Assembly (NCBI GenBank): GCA_963775295.1
Contig: CAVZIK010000006.1
Span: forward strand, 1,116,001-1,180,000
Direction: 5' to 3'
Origin: JAMDEO01 sp963775295
Lineage (GTDB): Bacteria; Actinomycetota; Thermoleophilia; RBG-16-64-13
DNA: 64,000 bases
Position numbers and translations under genes: made by a program. Under the pieces are notes generated by a model. It was not told where the DNA came from. It saw nothing but the letters and a program-made list of their open reading frames with translations, and made no database searches. Position 1 is the first letter of the stretch; each line of letters starts with the position of its first letter. Below are positions 34,957-44,629 of this stretch, piece after piece.

Positions 34957-35427
34957 TCATTCCGCGCTACGGCTGTGTCGGGTGCGCGGAGGCAGCGTTG
35001 GAGGCACATGTCCCTCGAGGGCGATGATCCTGGCGCGTAGTTCGGGGGACATCGGGAAACGGCGGCGCTCGACGTAGTTGTAGAGGACGACGAGCGCGTC
35101 TCCCTCGGTCACCAGTTTGTCTAGCTTCTGGCTGACGGCCGCATACTCCATGAGGAACGAGTCGCTCCCGATAGCTGAGATCCGCGACCCCACCGACAGG
35201 GTGTCGGGATAGGTAACGGGAACCCGGTAGCGGCAGCTGTTCGCGGCCAGAATCACGCCGTCGGCGTCGGTAAAAGGCGTGGGGGCCGCGATGCCTATCG
35301 CCTCGTGATACGTGATCCGAGCCGTTTCAAAGTACTGCAGGTAGATGTGGTTATTCACGTGGCCAAGGGAGTCCATATCTCCCCAGCGCACGACTATGTC
35401 GGTGACGACCGGATAGGTGCTCAGCAT
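34957..35427 (-). CDS. Hot-dog fold acyl-CoA thioesterase (4HBT)
   Basis: 156 residues. The 4-hydroxybenzoyl-CoA-thioesterase pattern VRWGDMDSLGHVNNHIYLQY contains the catalytic Asp and the VNN loop, followed by a long central helix. It should hydrolyse acyl- or aryl-CoA esters. ATG at 35427 is chosen because GGAG lies six bases before it. Downstream it converges with the UspA gene; upstream it is divergent from the SPFH gene across an AT-rich gap of about 140 bases. Confidence 0.88.
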   Translation of the reverse strand: MLSTYPVVTDIVVRWGDMDSLGHVNNHIYLQYFETARITYHEAIGIAAPTPFTDADGVILAANSCRYRVPVTYPDTLSVGSRISAIGSDSFLMEYAAVSQKLDKLVTEGDALVVLYNYVERRRFPMSPELRARIIALEGHVPPTLPPRTRHSRSAE

Positions 35428-35570
35428 GTCTTCTCCATCGGGATGTGCTCTGGATAGAAGCATTGTAGCCCTTGGGCGAGACCCCGCCGAAATACGATAG
35501 CCTCGTGATATCATCATAATATCTTATTGGCGACTCTTCTCCTCAGAGGGCGAGAGCAGATGGAGGAATC

Positions 35571-36587
35571 ATGGAAGGGAATCAGGCATCGTTGAATCAC
35601 GAGAGGCCCGGTAAGGCCACACGCGGGTGGGGCATGCTTGCAGCCGTGGTTGTGATCCTCTTGGCCGGCTTGGCCGTGCTTATCCTGGCCGGAGTGTATG
35701 AAAAGTCCTTGAGTACCGGCCAGACCTGGGTGTTGGTGGGTCCCGGCATAGCCCTATTGTTGCTGGGAAGCATATTGAGCATGGGTTTCTTCACTCTCGA
35801 GCCGAACGAAACTCGCGTGCTCGTTCTGTTCGGAGCCTACAAAGGGACAGTGCGTGTGGGCGGTTTCCACTGGGCCAACCCGTTCTACTCCAATGGTCCG
35901 GTTGCGAAGACCGCCCCCGATGACGGCCGCGAAGCTGCCAGTGCCTCGGCCGGAGCGAAGAAGAGCACTGCGACACGAGCGACTAAGAAGTATCCACGGT
36001 ACAAGATCTCTGTGCGTGCGCGGACACTCAACGGTCCCAAGCTTAAGGTCAACGACCGTCGGGGAAACCCGGTCGAAATCGCCACAGTCGTCGTGTGGCG
36101 GGTACAGGACACGGCGCAAGCCGTCTTCGACGTCGACGATCTGCAACTCTACGTCGAGACCCAGAGTGAGACTGCGCTCCGCCACTTGGCCAGCTCCTAT
36201 GCCTACGATCATGGCGAAGAGCACGAGATCACGTTGCGCAGTAACGTCGATGAGGTATCGTTGGCTCTCAAGCAGGAACTAGGGGAGCGTTTGGCGCGAG
36301 CGGGTGTCCTCGTGGAAGAGGCCCGACTCACCCACTTGGCGTATGCTCCGGAGATTGCACAGGCCATGCTTCGCCGTCAGCAGGCCGAAGCCATCATCGA
36401 CGCTCGGCAGAAGATCGTCCACGGTGCGGTGAGCATGGTCGACATGGCATTGCGGGAATTGGCGGAGAAGAACGTGATCGATCTCGACTCGGAGCGCAAG
36501 GCCAACATGATCAGCAATCTCATGGTCGTACTGTGCGGCGAGTCGGAGGTGCATCCGATCGTCAACGCGGGTACCCTCTACTCCTAG
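35571..36587 (+). CDS. SPFH/Band 7 domain membrane protein
   Basis: 338 residues. Two N-terminal membrane helices (about 22-42 and 52-72), then an SPFH domain (TLEPNETRVLVLFGAYKGTV onward, RRGNPVEIATVVVWRVQD), with a long helical tail (QAMLRRQQAEAIIDARQKIV). An insertion rich in Ala, Ser, Lys and Thr at about 118-140 is absent from most family members. SPFH proteins form oligomers in membrane microdomains. GGAGGAATC before the ATG is a strong ribosome site. The small RHH gene begins six bases after the stop. Confidence 0.92.
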   Translation: MEGNQASLNHERPGKATRGWGMLAAVVVILLAGLAVLILAGVYEKSLSTGQTWVLVGPGIALLLLGSILSMGFFTLEPNETRVLVLFGAYKGTVRVGGFHWANPFYSNGPVAKTAPDDGREAASASAGAKKSTATRATKKYPRYKISVRARTLNGPKLKVNDRRGNPVEIATVVVWRVQDTAQAVFDVDDLQLYVETQSETALRHLASSYAYDHGEEHEITLRSNVDEVSLALKQELGERLARAGVLVEEARLTHLAYAPEIAQAMLRRQQAEAIIDARQKIVHGAVSMVDMALRELAEKNVIDLDSERKANMISNLMVVLCGESEVHPIVNAGTLYS

Positions 36588-36593
36588 ACTGTC

Positions 36594-36821
36594 TTGGCAG
36601 AGCGCAAACAGTTCTTACTTCGCATTGATCAGGGCCTCTGGGCGGATCTGGAGTCTTGGGCGGCGGACGAACTGCGTAGTGTGAACGGGCAGATCGAGTA
36701 CATCCTGAGAGACGCCGTCCGAAAACGGAAAAGGGCCCCTCAGGCGACCGTCGATGGGATGGAAGTGAACGAGAAAGGATCCGGGAATGAAAGACCCGCG
36801 TCTGCAGACTCTGGCCGGTAA
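36594..36821 (+). CDS. Small ribbon-helix-helix (Arc-like) protein paired with SPFH gene
   Basis: 75 residues starting at TTG 36594. The first 47 residues fit an Arc-type ribbon-helix-helix: a beta strand KQFLLRIDQGL, then WADLESWAADELRSVNGQIE and a second helix. Such small genes commonly follow SPFH genes. The C-terminal tail is polar and the gene overlaps the aminopeptidase by 35 bases in another frame. There is no ribosome site, so it is probably translated by coupling to the SPFH gene. DNA binding is inferred from the fold only. Confidence 0.8.
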   Translation: MAERKQFLLRIDQGLWADLESWAADELRSVNGQIEYILRDAVRKRKRAPQATVDGMEVNEKGSGNERPASADSGR

Positions 36822-37893
36822 TCTCCTCGATTATTCGTTGGAACTCGAAGCAGGGGAGCGGCTGCTCATCGAAGGGGATGTGCGGTCACGGGACCTCATG
36901 ATCGCGCTTGTGGAGGAGACCTATCGGCGCGGCGCCGTGCCTTTCACTGATATCGGAGACTCGCGCCTGAAGAGGGCCTTGCTGCTGGGGGCGCACCGGG
37001 CGCAGATGGAACTGCTGGTTCAGTGGGACATCAACCGAATCAATGACGTTGACGCAACCCTGTATATCCTCGGGGGTGACAACGCCTCCGAGATGGCCGA
37101 CGTCCCCGGCAACGTCCTCGAGGCCTCGAGATTGGCTTCGGAGCCTCTCATGGATCTGTTGCTGAAGAAGAAATGGTGCCTTCTACGCTATCCTACGCCA
37201 TCCGCTGCTCAGGCGGCCGGGATGTCGACGGAAGCCTTCGAGGACTTCTGCCTTTCCGTCTCGACATTGGATTACGCGCGAATGAGCCACGCGATGGATC
37301 CTCTGGTCGATCTCATGAACCGTACGGAGAAGGTGCATGTACTCAGTCCAGGAACCGACCTCAGTTTCTCCATAAAGGGCATCCCCGTCCTCAAAGCCGC
37401 AGGCCGGAACAACATCCCGGATGGCGAGGTCTTCACCGCGCCGGTGCGCGATTCGGTGAATGGCACCATCCTTTTCAACACGCCGTCGCTCGAGGACGGC
37501 ACCACCTACGAGCGGATCAAGTTGGTGTTCAAGGACGGCCGGGTGGTGGCGTCCGACTCGTCCGAACCCGAAAAGCTCTTGAAGATGCTCGATACCGACG
37601 AAGGCTCCCGCTATCTGGGCGAGTTCGCTTTGGGCGTGAACCCACGTATCGATAGGCCTATGAAGGACACGCTCTACGACGAGAAGATCGGGGGGAGCCT
37701 TCATGTCGCCTGCGGCCGCGCCTACGACGATTCCGACAACGGCAACCGTTCCAGCGTGCACTGGGATCTGGTACTCATTCAGACTCCGGCGTGGGGCGGA
37801 GGCGAGATCTGGTTCGACGATATCCTCATCCGGAAGGATGGCCGGTTTGTTTTGGCTGATTTGGAGGGACTCAATCCTGAGAACCTGATCTGA
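36787..37893 (+). CDS. M29 family aminopeptidase
   Basis: 368 residues resembling AmpS/PepS/aminopeptidase T. Metal-binding blocks of the family are present in the C-terminal half: NIPDGEVFTAPV (Glu), the region LYDEKIGGSLHVACG (Glu, His), and SSVHWDLVLI (His, Asp). It removes N-terminal residues from peptides in the cytoplasm using two metal ions. AAAGGA precedes the ATG. Fourth-gene neighbour relations (SPFH, RHH, this, disulfide oxidoreductase) on one strand suggest one transcript. Confidence 0.9.
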   Translation: MKDPRLQTLAGNLLDYSLELEAGERLLIEGDVRSRDLMIALVEETYRRGAVPFTDIGDSRLKRALLLGAHRAQMELLVQWDINRINDVDATLYILGGDNASEMADVPGNVLEASRLASEPLMDLLLKKKWCLLRYPTPSAAQAAGMSTEAFEDFCLSVSTLDYARMSHAMDPLVDLMNRTEKVHVLSPGTDLSFSIKGIPVLKAAGRNNIPDGEVFTAPVRDSVNGTILFNTPSLEDGTTYERIKLVFKDGRVVASDSSEPEKLLKMLDTDEGSRYLGEFALGVNPRIDRPMKDTLYDEKIGGSLHVACGRAYDDSDNGNRSSVHWDLVLIQTPAWGGGEIWFDDILIRKDGRFVLADLEGLNPENLI

Positions 37894-37940
37894 GGGAGCC
37901 GTTCTCCTCGGCTCCCAAAGCCACGAGGGATGGGGAGCAG

Positions 37941-39317
37941 ATGGACGAGTTCGACGCAATCATCGTCGGAGCGGGCCAGGCCGGCGTTCCTCTCGCCAGA
38001 GATTTGGCCGCGGCCGGGTGGAAGACTGCACTGGTGGAGCGAGTGCACATCGGAGGCACCTGCTACAACGAGGGTTGCACGCCCACGAAGACCATGGCAG
38101 CCAGCGCCCGCGTCGCCTACCTGGCTGGTCGTGCCGCCGACTATGGTGTCATCGCGGGCCCGGTCCGCACGGAACTTGCGCGGGTTCGACGGCGCAAAGA
38201 CCGCATTGTGGAAGACTGGCGCTCCGGAGCGCAGCGGCGCCTTGAGGCTGTGCCGGGACTCGAGTTGATCTGGGGTCAGGCTAGATTTGTCGGGTCACAC
38301 GAAATCGCTGTCCAATCGTCAGACCGTTTTGAGCGCCGTATCGGGGCGCGTTCGATCTTTCTCAACACTGGGGGGCGTCCGGCGGTTCCTCCTCTGCCCG
38401 GGTTGGATGCCGTTCCCTTCCTCGATTCGACTACGATTATGGAGTTGAGCGCGGTTCCCGAACGTCTGCTGATCCTGGGCGGCGGGTACGTGGCGGTGGA
38501 ATTTGCACAGATGTTCAGCCGATTCGGCAGCCGGGTCACCGTCGTGCAGAGGAGCGGCGCTCTGCTCTCGCGCGAAGATCCGGATGTGGCAGAAGCGGTG
38601 GCCCAGATTCTTCGGGAGGACGGCATCGACGTTTTGTTGGAAACAAAGGTGGCTGCGGTGCGGGCTGGTGAACGCGGCCCCCTGTTGGAGGTGGACTCGG
38701 GGCAGACCAGACACACGCTTGCCGGTTCGCATCTGCTCGTGGCCACGGGGCGGGTGCCCAACACCGAACCCCTCGATCTGGGCGCCGCGGGTATCGCCGT
38801 CGACTCTCACGGTTACATCAAGGTGAACGAGCGGCTCGAGACGGACGTTCCCGGCGTATACGCTCTGGGAGATGTCAAGGGCGGACCGGCGTTCACGCAC
38901 ATCTCGTACGACGACTACCGAGTCGTCCGTACGAACCTTCTCCAGGGTGGAGACGCGTCGATCACAGGTCGGATGGTTCCGTACACGATCTTCATGGATC
39001 CACAACTGGGCCGTGTGGGCCTTACTGAGGATCAAGCCCGAGCCGAAGAACGTGAGGTGCACGTGTTCAAGATGCCCATGGACCAGGTGGCGAGAGCCCT
39101 CGAGGTGGACGAATCTCGCGGCTTCGTCAAAGTGGTGGTAGAAGCGGGCACAGGGCTGATTCTAGGGTGTTCGGTCCTCAGTATCGACGGCGGAGAGCTT
39201 ATGGCCGTGCTCCAGATTGCTATGGCTGGCGGTGTCACGGCCGCGACCTTGAAGGACGCAGTCTTTGCACATCCCACCCTGGCCGAGGCTCTCAACAACC
39301 TATTCCTGGCCGTCTAG
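37941..39317 (+). CDS. Pyridine nucleotide-disulfide oxidoreductase (MerA/lipoamide dehydrogenase-like)
   Basis: 458 residues. FAD-binding IIVGAGQAGVPLARDLAAAG, redox-active GGTCYNEGCTPTKT (CxxxxC), NAD-binding LLILGGGYVAVEFAQMFSRF, second FAD motif GVYALGDVKGGPAFTH and the C-terminal HPTLAEALNN carrying the His-Glu pair of the partner active site. It therefore has all residues of an active dimeric disulfide reductase. It lacks an N-terminal metal-binding domain and the extra C-terminal cysteines of MerA, and no pyruvate dehydrogenase genes are near, so the substrate is unknown. GGGGAG precedes the ATG. Confidence 0.9.
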   Translation: MDEFDAIIVGAGQAGVPLARDLAAAGWKTALVERVHIGGTCYNEGCTPTKTMAASARVAYLAGRAADYGVIAGPVRTELARVRRRKDRIVEDWRSGAQRRLEAVPGLELIWGQARFVGSHEIAVQSSDRFERRIGARSIFLNTGGRPAVPPLPGLDAVPFLDSTTIMELSAVPERLLILGGGYVAVEFAQMFSRFGSRVTVVQRSGALLSREDPDVAEAVAQILREDGIDVLLETKVAAVRAGERGPLLEVDSGQTRHTLAGSHLLVATGRVPNTEPLDLGAAGIAVDSHGYIKVNERLETDVPGVYALGDVKGGPAFTHISYDDYRVVRTNLLQGGDASITGRMVPYTIFMDPQLGRVGLTEDQARAEEREVHVFKMPMDQVARALEVDESRGFVKVVVEAGTGLILGCSVLSIDGGELMAVLQIAMAGGVTAATLKDAVFAHPTLAEALNNLFLAV

Positions 39318-40667
39318 GCCTTTCTGTCGAGGAGCCGCACCCAGATCCGCGGGCAGCGGCGCGCAGGTCGCCGCCGTTGCACACGAGTCGGCTGAGCCGG
39401 GCGGTTCTATGGGCTGGTCCTGAGCGGCCTTTCCCGCTCTGCGGTAAAGAGGCGCCACTGTCAAGTAGACGACCCCACCCACTGTGTATGCAAGGGCCTT
39501 CGAAGCACTTTGAGCGAGAGCGCCAAAACCGAGTTGCCCTCCAACCGCGCCAATGTCGGCGAAGAAGGAGTCGAAGGAGAGTACCGTCGCTCGTTGAGCC
39601 GAGGGGATGTACTGGTTGATAAAGGCCTGCCGGATGGGAATGGCGATCCCGCTGACGACGCCCCATGCGCCCAGAAGGACCACGACTACCACAAAGGCCG
39701 TGATACTGTGCGCCCCATGCGCGATCAGACCGGCGATGCCCATCGCGCTTGCGATGAAGGCCAGAACCACGCTCGCGATAACCAGTATCGAGGCCGGATG
39801 GCTTCCCAGCCGGGAGCGCGACACCGGTCCTACTAGAGTGTTGCCTCCTACCCCCGAGAGGGCAAATAGCGCGGTAACCGCCCCAGCGACCCACACGAGA
39901 TTTTGTTGGCCCAACAGTTCGAGCGCATAGGGCTGGGAAGCGTAGAAAAGGTACCAAACCAGCAAGCCGTTCGCCAGAGACACGAAGAGAAGGGGCCGGA
40001 TGACCCGGTGCCGCCATCCAAAATTGATACCGGCGGCGAGGATCGTGCGACTCTCGTCTCCGAGGCGGGACAGTCTGAAAGGCCGGGGCTTAAAGCCAAT
40101 GTCACGCATGAAGGCCGCGGTGACGGCGAACGCCCCGACCAAGAGGCCGGTGCGCACGAGGTAAGGTCCGGAAAGGCTGAACTGGCCGAGGAGCCCGCCG
40201 CCGAGCACCCCCACGAGCATCGAGACTCCGCTGTACATGCCCATGCGGGCAAAGACCCGGTCTTTGCTGCCCGAATAGCCCAGGGAGTCCAGGGCGTCGA
40301 CCAGCCAGGCATCGACGGCGCCCGTCTGGCAGGTGTAACCGAAGCCGATAAGAATCGAGGAGAGAATGAACCCAGCCATACCCCAGTGGAGGACCGCCGA
40401 GCCGACGTATCCGAGCGTGGCGACGGCAAGCGCGCCAATGCCGATGAGAAACGAAACTCTCCGTCCCACGGTGTCCGCGATCACTCCGGTGGGAACCTCA
40501 AAGACAATCTGGCCGGCGCTGAACGTCGCGTTGACCAACATGACGCTGAAGATGTTAAGCCCCGCGTTGAGAAGGAATAGAGTGTTCACTCCCCAGATGA
40601 TCGACGTCGCCAGGGTGAACAAAGCATTGGTGGCGTAATAAACGCGTTCGACGCGGGCCACGGTCAT
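39300..40667 (-). CDS. MFS transporter at the end of the peptide-type ABC operon
   Basis: 455 residues, 12 membrane helices; MFS loop motif GVIADTVGRRVSFLIG after helix 2. The C-terminal tail of about 45 residues is Ala/Pro/Cys-rich (CATAATCAPLPADLG). The ATG at 40667 lies four bases after the stop of the upstream permease, so it is probably the fifth gene of the ABC operon. Its 3' end overlaps the convergent oxidoreductase gene by 18 bases. The likely job is export or exchange of the solute handled by the operon; this is inference. Confidence 0.88.
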   Translation of the reverse strand: MTVARVERVYYATNALFTLATSIIWGVNTLFLLNAGLNIFSVMLVNATFSAGQIVFEVPTGVIADTVGRRVSFLIGIGALAVATLGYVGSAVLHWGMAGFILSSILIGFGYTCQTGAVDAWLVDALDSLGYSGSKDRVFARMGMYSGVSMLVGVLGGGLLGQFSLSGPYLVRTGLLVGAFAVTAAFMRDIGFKPRPFRLSRLGDESRTILAAGINFGWRHRVIRPLLFVSLANGLLVWYLFYASQPYALELLGQQNLVWVAGAVTALFALSGVGGNTLVGPVSRSRLGSHPASILVIASVVLAFIASAMGIAGLIAHGAHSITAFVVVVVLLGAWGVVSGIAIPIRQAFINQYIPSAQRATVLSFDSFFADIGAVGGQLGFGALAQSASKALAYTVGGVVYLTVAPLYRRAGKAAQDQPIEPPGSADSCATAATCAPLPADLGAAPRQKGLDGQE

Positions 40668-40671
40668 GGCG

Positions 40672-41616
40672 TCACCTGTACCTGATTCGGGGGTTGAGCA
40701 GGGCGTAAATGATGTCCGCAGCGAGATTCGCGAGCGCGAATATCACCACGATCATCATGGTGGTCGCTTGGATGAGAGGCAGGTCACGTCGCTGGATCGC
40801 GAAGAGCACGAGGCGACCCAAGCCAGGGTAGCCAAAAACCGACTCGGTCACTATCAGCCCCCCCATCAACCAGCCGACGCCCGTCGCCACAACTGTAACC
40901 GTCGGCAGAAGAGAGTTTCTCAGCACGTGGCCAAAAATGACGTTCCGGGGGGAGAGGCCCTTCAGACGGGCCGCGCGGACGTAGTCCGTCTGCAAGACTT
41001 CGACTGTGCTCGCACGGGTCATTCGAATCACGTACGCCAGGCTGGTGAGAGAGACTGTGAGCCCGGGCAGGACAAGGCTGGGCAAAGCGGTTGCGAAGGA
41101 CGTGCTGGGAGCGATGGCAGACGAGGACGGGAACCAGCCGAGGGTGCGAGAAAAGAGCGCGATAAGCAGTACGCCGGTCACGAACTCGGGTAAACCGACG
41201 AACGCGAGGGACCCGGCGGATATCACTTGGTCGAGCGGCGAGTTGCGCCGCCAAGCCGCTATTACTCCCAGAAGGATGCCCAGCGGGACGTACAGCAGGA
41301 AGGCCACGAGGGCGAGCATGGCTGAATTGCGCAGACGTTCGAGCGCCACGGGGCGCACCTCCTGCTCGAGGCTGATCGATTTCCCCCAGTTACCTTGGGC
41401 CAAATTGCCCAGCCAACTCCCGTATTGGACGATGAGTGGACGATCAAGCCCGAGTTCCTTTCGAAGTTCGTCCTTAGCCTGCTGGGTCGCCTCCCTGCCG
41501 AGAACCATCGTAGCTACGTCCCCGGGGAGGATATTCGTGGCGGTGAAGACCAGCATGCTGGAGAGGAGGACTGTTAGGAGCACAAACGCCAATCTGCGGA
41601 GGATGAAGCGTCCCAT
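40672..41616 (-). CDS. Peptide/nickel-type ABC permease (DppB-like)
   Basis: 314 residues with six membrane helices. The DppB family opening GRFILRRLAFVLLTVLLSSM, the long first extracytoplasmic loop (KDELRKELGLDRPLIVQYG) and the EAA region FVGLPEFVTGVLLIALF to TRASTVEVLQTDYVRAARLK are present. The ATG at 41616 overlaps the TGA of the fused ATPase gene (TGATG). It pairs with the DppC-like permease at 43733. Confidence 0.92.
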   Translation of the reverse strand: MGRFILRRLAFVLLTVLLSSMLVFTATNILPGDVATMVLGREATQQAKDELRKELGLDRPLIVQYGSWLGNLAQGNWGKSISLEQEVRPVALERLRNSAMLALVAFLLYVPLGILLGVIAAWRRNSPLDQVISAGSLAFVGLPEFVTGVLLIALFSRTLGWFPSSSAIAPSTSFATALPSLVLPGLTVSLTSLAYVIRMTRASTVEVLQTDYVRAARLKGLSPRNVIFGHVLRNSLLPTVTVVATGVGWLMGGLIVTESVFGYPGLGRLVLFAIQRRDLPLIQATTMMIVVIFALANLAADIIYALLNPRIRYR

Positions 41617-43736
41617 CAAGCCGGTTCCACTCTTGGAATCCCGCTCTGGAGTCGTACCAGTTCATCCAACGGGATGTGGCAGTAGATAGCATGGCCGGTC
41701 TCGCGGCCGTCGGCTTCGGAACCCTCGGGCGTCGCGGCGGTCGCTTCGTTGCCGGCGGCACGCCAGGGCGGCTCTTGCTCCACGCAAATCGGGCCGAGAA
41801 ATCGGGGACAGCGCGGATGGAAGCGGCAACCGGAGGGAATTTCACCGGTTGCCGGCGGCCCAGAGCGCAGATGAAGCCGAGTCCGGGCGAACTCGGGGTC
41901 GAGGATCGGCACAGCGGAGAGTAGGGCCTCGGTGTAGGGGTGATAAGGCGGGGCGAGAACCCGTCCGGCTTCGCCCGTCTCCATCAGGTGCCCGAGATAC
42001 ATCACCCCGATGTGGTGTGAAAGGTGCTGGACTGCGGCCAGGTCATGGGAGATGAACAGGTAGGAAGTTTGGCGCTCGCTCTGCAGGTCCAGGAGCAGGT
42101 TCATCAGCGAGCCTTGAACCGAGACGTCCAGGGAGGAGATGGGCTCGTCACAAATGACGAGGTCGGGACCGGAGGCAAAGGCTCGGGCGATAGCCACACG
42201 TTGCTTTTCCCCCCCGCTGAGTTCGCCCGGATATCGGTCGAGATAGGTCGAGGGAAGGTGTACCGCGGACAACAGCTCTCGGGCTCGATCGGAGGCTGCG
42301 CCGCGATCGAGCCCCCCGAGCACGAGAAGCGGGCGCATCAAAGCTTCCTTGACCGTGCGTCTTGGGTTGAGCGATGCATCCGGATTCTGAAATACCATCT
42401 GCAGACGCCTCAGGACTTTGCGGTCTCGGGCCCCGGCATCCGGCTTGAGCGCCTCGCCCTCCATGAGGATTGCGCCCCCGCTCGCACTGGTCAGGCCAGA
42501 GATGATCCGGGCGAGAGTGGTCTTCCCACATCCGCTCTCCCCCACCAGTCCCAGCGTGCGAGCTCGATCCATCCATACACTCACGCCGTCGACCGCTCGC
42601 GTGGGGGCCTGCCTCCCCGGCGACGCAAAGACCTTGACGACGTTTTGGGCTTCAACAAAATGTGCCTCAGATTTGGTGCCGGCGTTCTCCGATTGGGGCC
42701 ATGGGGTCGTCGCCGTTGCAGTGGTCTCCTGTTGTAGCAGGGCAGTCTGTCTGCCCCCAGCGGAAAGCAGAAGTTCCCACCGCCAGCATGCACTGCTGTG
42801 ATCCGTTCGCACCTCCACCAAGGGAGGTCGCGACTCGCGACAGACATCGGTGGCGAGCGGACAACGGGGGGCGAAAACGCAGCCGGGCGGCAGGTCGTCC
42901 AAGGAGGGGAGCGACCCCCCGATGTTCGCAAGTCGCCCAGAGCCCAGAGTGGTCCCGAAACGCGGCGCGCAGTTGATGAGGTTGACGGTGTAGGGGTGAA
43001 GGGGAAGGGTGAAGATAGCGGTCGTGGCCGCTTCTTCGAAGATCTCACCAGCGTACATCACGCCTATCCTGTCGCATATTTGGGAGACCACACCCAAGTT
43101 GTGAGTGATGTAGAGGATGGCGCTGCTGAACTCGCTCTTGAGTTCATCCAGAAGATCGAGGATCGTCGCCTGCGTTGTGACGTCGAGGGCGGTGGTAGGC
43201 TCGTCCAGGATGAGCAGCTCGGGATTGGTCATCAAAGCCATGGCGATTGCGCCCCGTTGGAGCATGCCGCCCGACAGCTGATGCGGATATCGAGACACCA
43301 CTGAGTTGGGATCGGGCATTTCCACCCGCTCGAGCATGGACAGGGTGAGGTCGCGCGCCGCACGCCGGCTGAGGTCGAGGTGACGGCGTCCCATCTCGTC
43401 AAGCTGTCGGCCCACGGTCAAGGAAGGGTTGAACGCGCCTACTGGATTCTGACTCACGAGGCCTATGCGGGATCCCCAGGTCGAGCGGAGTTCGCGGCGC
43501 GAGAGGGAGAGAAGATCTTCGTCACCCAGCCAGGCGGAGCCGCCGGTCACTCTGCCGTTGCCCGGCAAATAGCCTATCGACGCTAGCGCCAGGGTCGTCT
43601 TTCCCGAGCCCGATTCTCCCACCAGTCCCAAGGCCTCTCGCTGAGACAATGACAGGGATACATCTCGGACCGCCTGCAGCGCACGGCTCCCAGTCCAGTA
43701 TGAGGCGGACAGCGCCTCCACTCGAAACACGCTCAT
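41616..43736 (-). CDS. Fused double ATPase of a peptide/nickel ABC importer (DppD-DppF)
   Basis: 706 residues, two complete nucleotide-binding domains in one chain. First half: Walker A GESGSGKTTL, signature LSGGMLQRG, Walker B LLILDEPTTALD, then an oligopeptide_HTP tail with CVFAPRCPLATDVC. Second half: GESGCGKTTL, LSGGEKQRV, VICDEPISSLD, tail RFHPRCPRFLGPIC. Cys residues in both tails could bind an iron-sulfur cluster as in Dpp/Opp systems. Usually these are two genes. ATGA/TGATG overlaps on both sides show tight coupling. Confidence 0.94.
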   Translation of the reverse strand: MSVFRVEALSASYWTGSRALQAVRDVSLSLSQREALGLVGESGSGKTTLALASIGYLPGNGRVTGGSAWLGDEDLLSLSRRELRSTWGSRIGLVSQNPVGAFNPSLTVGRQLDEMGRRHLDLSRRAARDLTLSMLERVEMPDPNSVVSRYPHQLSGGMLQRGAIAMALMTNPELLILDEPTTALDVTTQATILDLLDELKSEFSSAILYITHNLGVVSQICDRIGVMYAGEIFEEAATTAIFTLPLHPYTVNLINCAPRFGTTLGSGRLANIGGSLPSLDDLPPGCVFAPRCPLATDVCRESRPPLVEVRTDHSSACWRWELLLSAGGRQTALLQQETTATATTPWPQSENAGTKSEAHFVEAQNVVKVFASPGRQAPTRAVDGVSVWMDRARTLGLVGESGCGKTTLARIISGLTSASGGAILMEGEALKPDAGARDRKVLRRLQMVFQNPDASLNPRRTVKEALMRPLLVLGGLDRGAASDRARELLSAVHLPSTYLDRYPGELSGGEKQRVAIARAFASGPDLVICDEPISSLDVSVQGSLMNLLLDLQSERQTSYLFISHDLAAVQHLSHHIGVMYLGHLMETGEAGRVLAPPYHPYTEALLSAVPILDPEFARTRLHLRSGPPATGEIPSGCRFHPRCPRFLGPICVEQEPPWRAAGNEATAATPEGSEADGRETGHAIYCHIPLDELVRLQSGIPRVEPA

Positions 43737-44629
43737 GATCCCCGGCCCTCCTCGACGCCCGGAGGGCCGAACACGTGTCGAAGACCGTCGGCCATGAGAC
43801 TGGTCCCGATGACGAGCAGAGAAATGGCCGCGGTTGGGAAGAGCAGCATCCAGGGCGCAAGGTCGAAGAACGTCCGGGCCTCGTTCACCTGCCGCCCCCA
43901 GTCCGGAGAGGGCGGCTGAACCCCCAAACCGAGGAACCCCAGCGAGGCGACCAGGAAGATGGAGTAGGCGAAGCGGATCGAGGCCTCCACGAGAAGCGGT
44001 GGCAGAGAGTTGGGCAGGACTTCACGGAATAGGATGTATCGTCGGGTCTCTCCGCGCAGGCGAGCAGCTTCAACAAACTCCCGTGTGCGCAGGTCGAGGA
44101 CCATACTACGGGCGATGCGAGCGAACATCGGAATGTAGAGCACGGCGATAACCAGGATTAGGTTCAGGTTCGACGGCCCCACGGTCGCCAGCAGTACCAT
44201 CGCAAGCAGAAGAGCGGGAAAGGCCAGCAGGACGTCGAGGATTCTCATGATGGCCTCGTCCCACAGGCGGCCGATATAGCCAGCGAGAAGCCCCAGCGAG
44301 GTGCCCATGGCTGCGGCAAGGATTGTCCCGATCCCTCCCAGAAAGAAGACTTCACGGGTGCCCACGAGGACCCGGCTCAGCACGTCCCGTCCGAAGTTGT
44401 CGGTGCCCATCGGATGCGCCAGCGAGGGTGACTGGAGTCGAACGGTTGCGTCCTGTGCCGTGTAGTCGTAAGGCGCGATAAGCGGGCCGAGGACGGCTAT
44501 GAGAAGGAACAGAACGAATATCACGGTACCGGCCAGGGCCACCGGTTGGTGCCGTAAGCGGCGCCAGTAGATGCCGGCGCGGCGCGGGCCGGCGTTGGCC
44601 GCGGGACCCGCTGCTGTCTTCTTGGTCAC
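43733..44629 (-). CDS. Peptide/nickel-type ABC permease (DppC-like)
   Basis: 298 residues. After a 25-residue cytoplasmic lead come five or six helices; DppC features include the extracytoplasmic HPMGTDNFGRDVLSRVLVGT and the EAA loop LRTREFVEAARLRGETRR. It overlaps both neighbours by four bases (ATGA), so the operon is binding protein, DppC, fused ATPase, DppB, MFS. Confidence 0.94.
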   Translation of the reverse strand: MTKKTAAGPAANAGPRRAGIYWRRLRHQPVALAGTVIFVLFLLIAVLGPLIAPYDYTAQDATVRLQSPSLAHPMGTDNFGRDVLSRVLVGTREVFFLGGIGTILAAAMGTSLGLLAGYIGRLWDEAIMRILDVLLAFPALLLAMVLLATVGPSNLNLILVIAVLYIPMFARIARSMVLDLRTREFVEAARLRGETRRYILFREVLPNSLPPLLVEASIRFAYSIFLVASLGFLGLGVQPPSPDWGRQVNEARTFFDLAPWMLLFPTAAISLLVIGTSLMADGLRHVFGPPGVEEGRGS

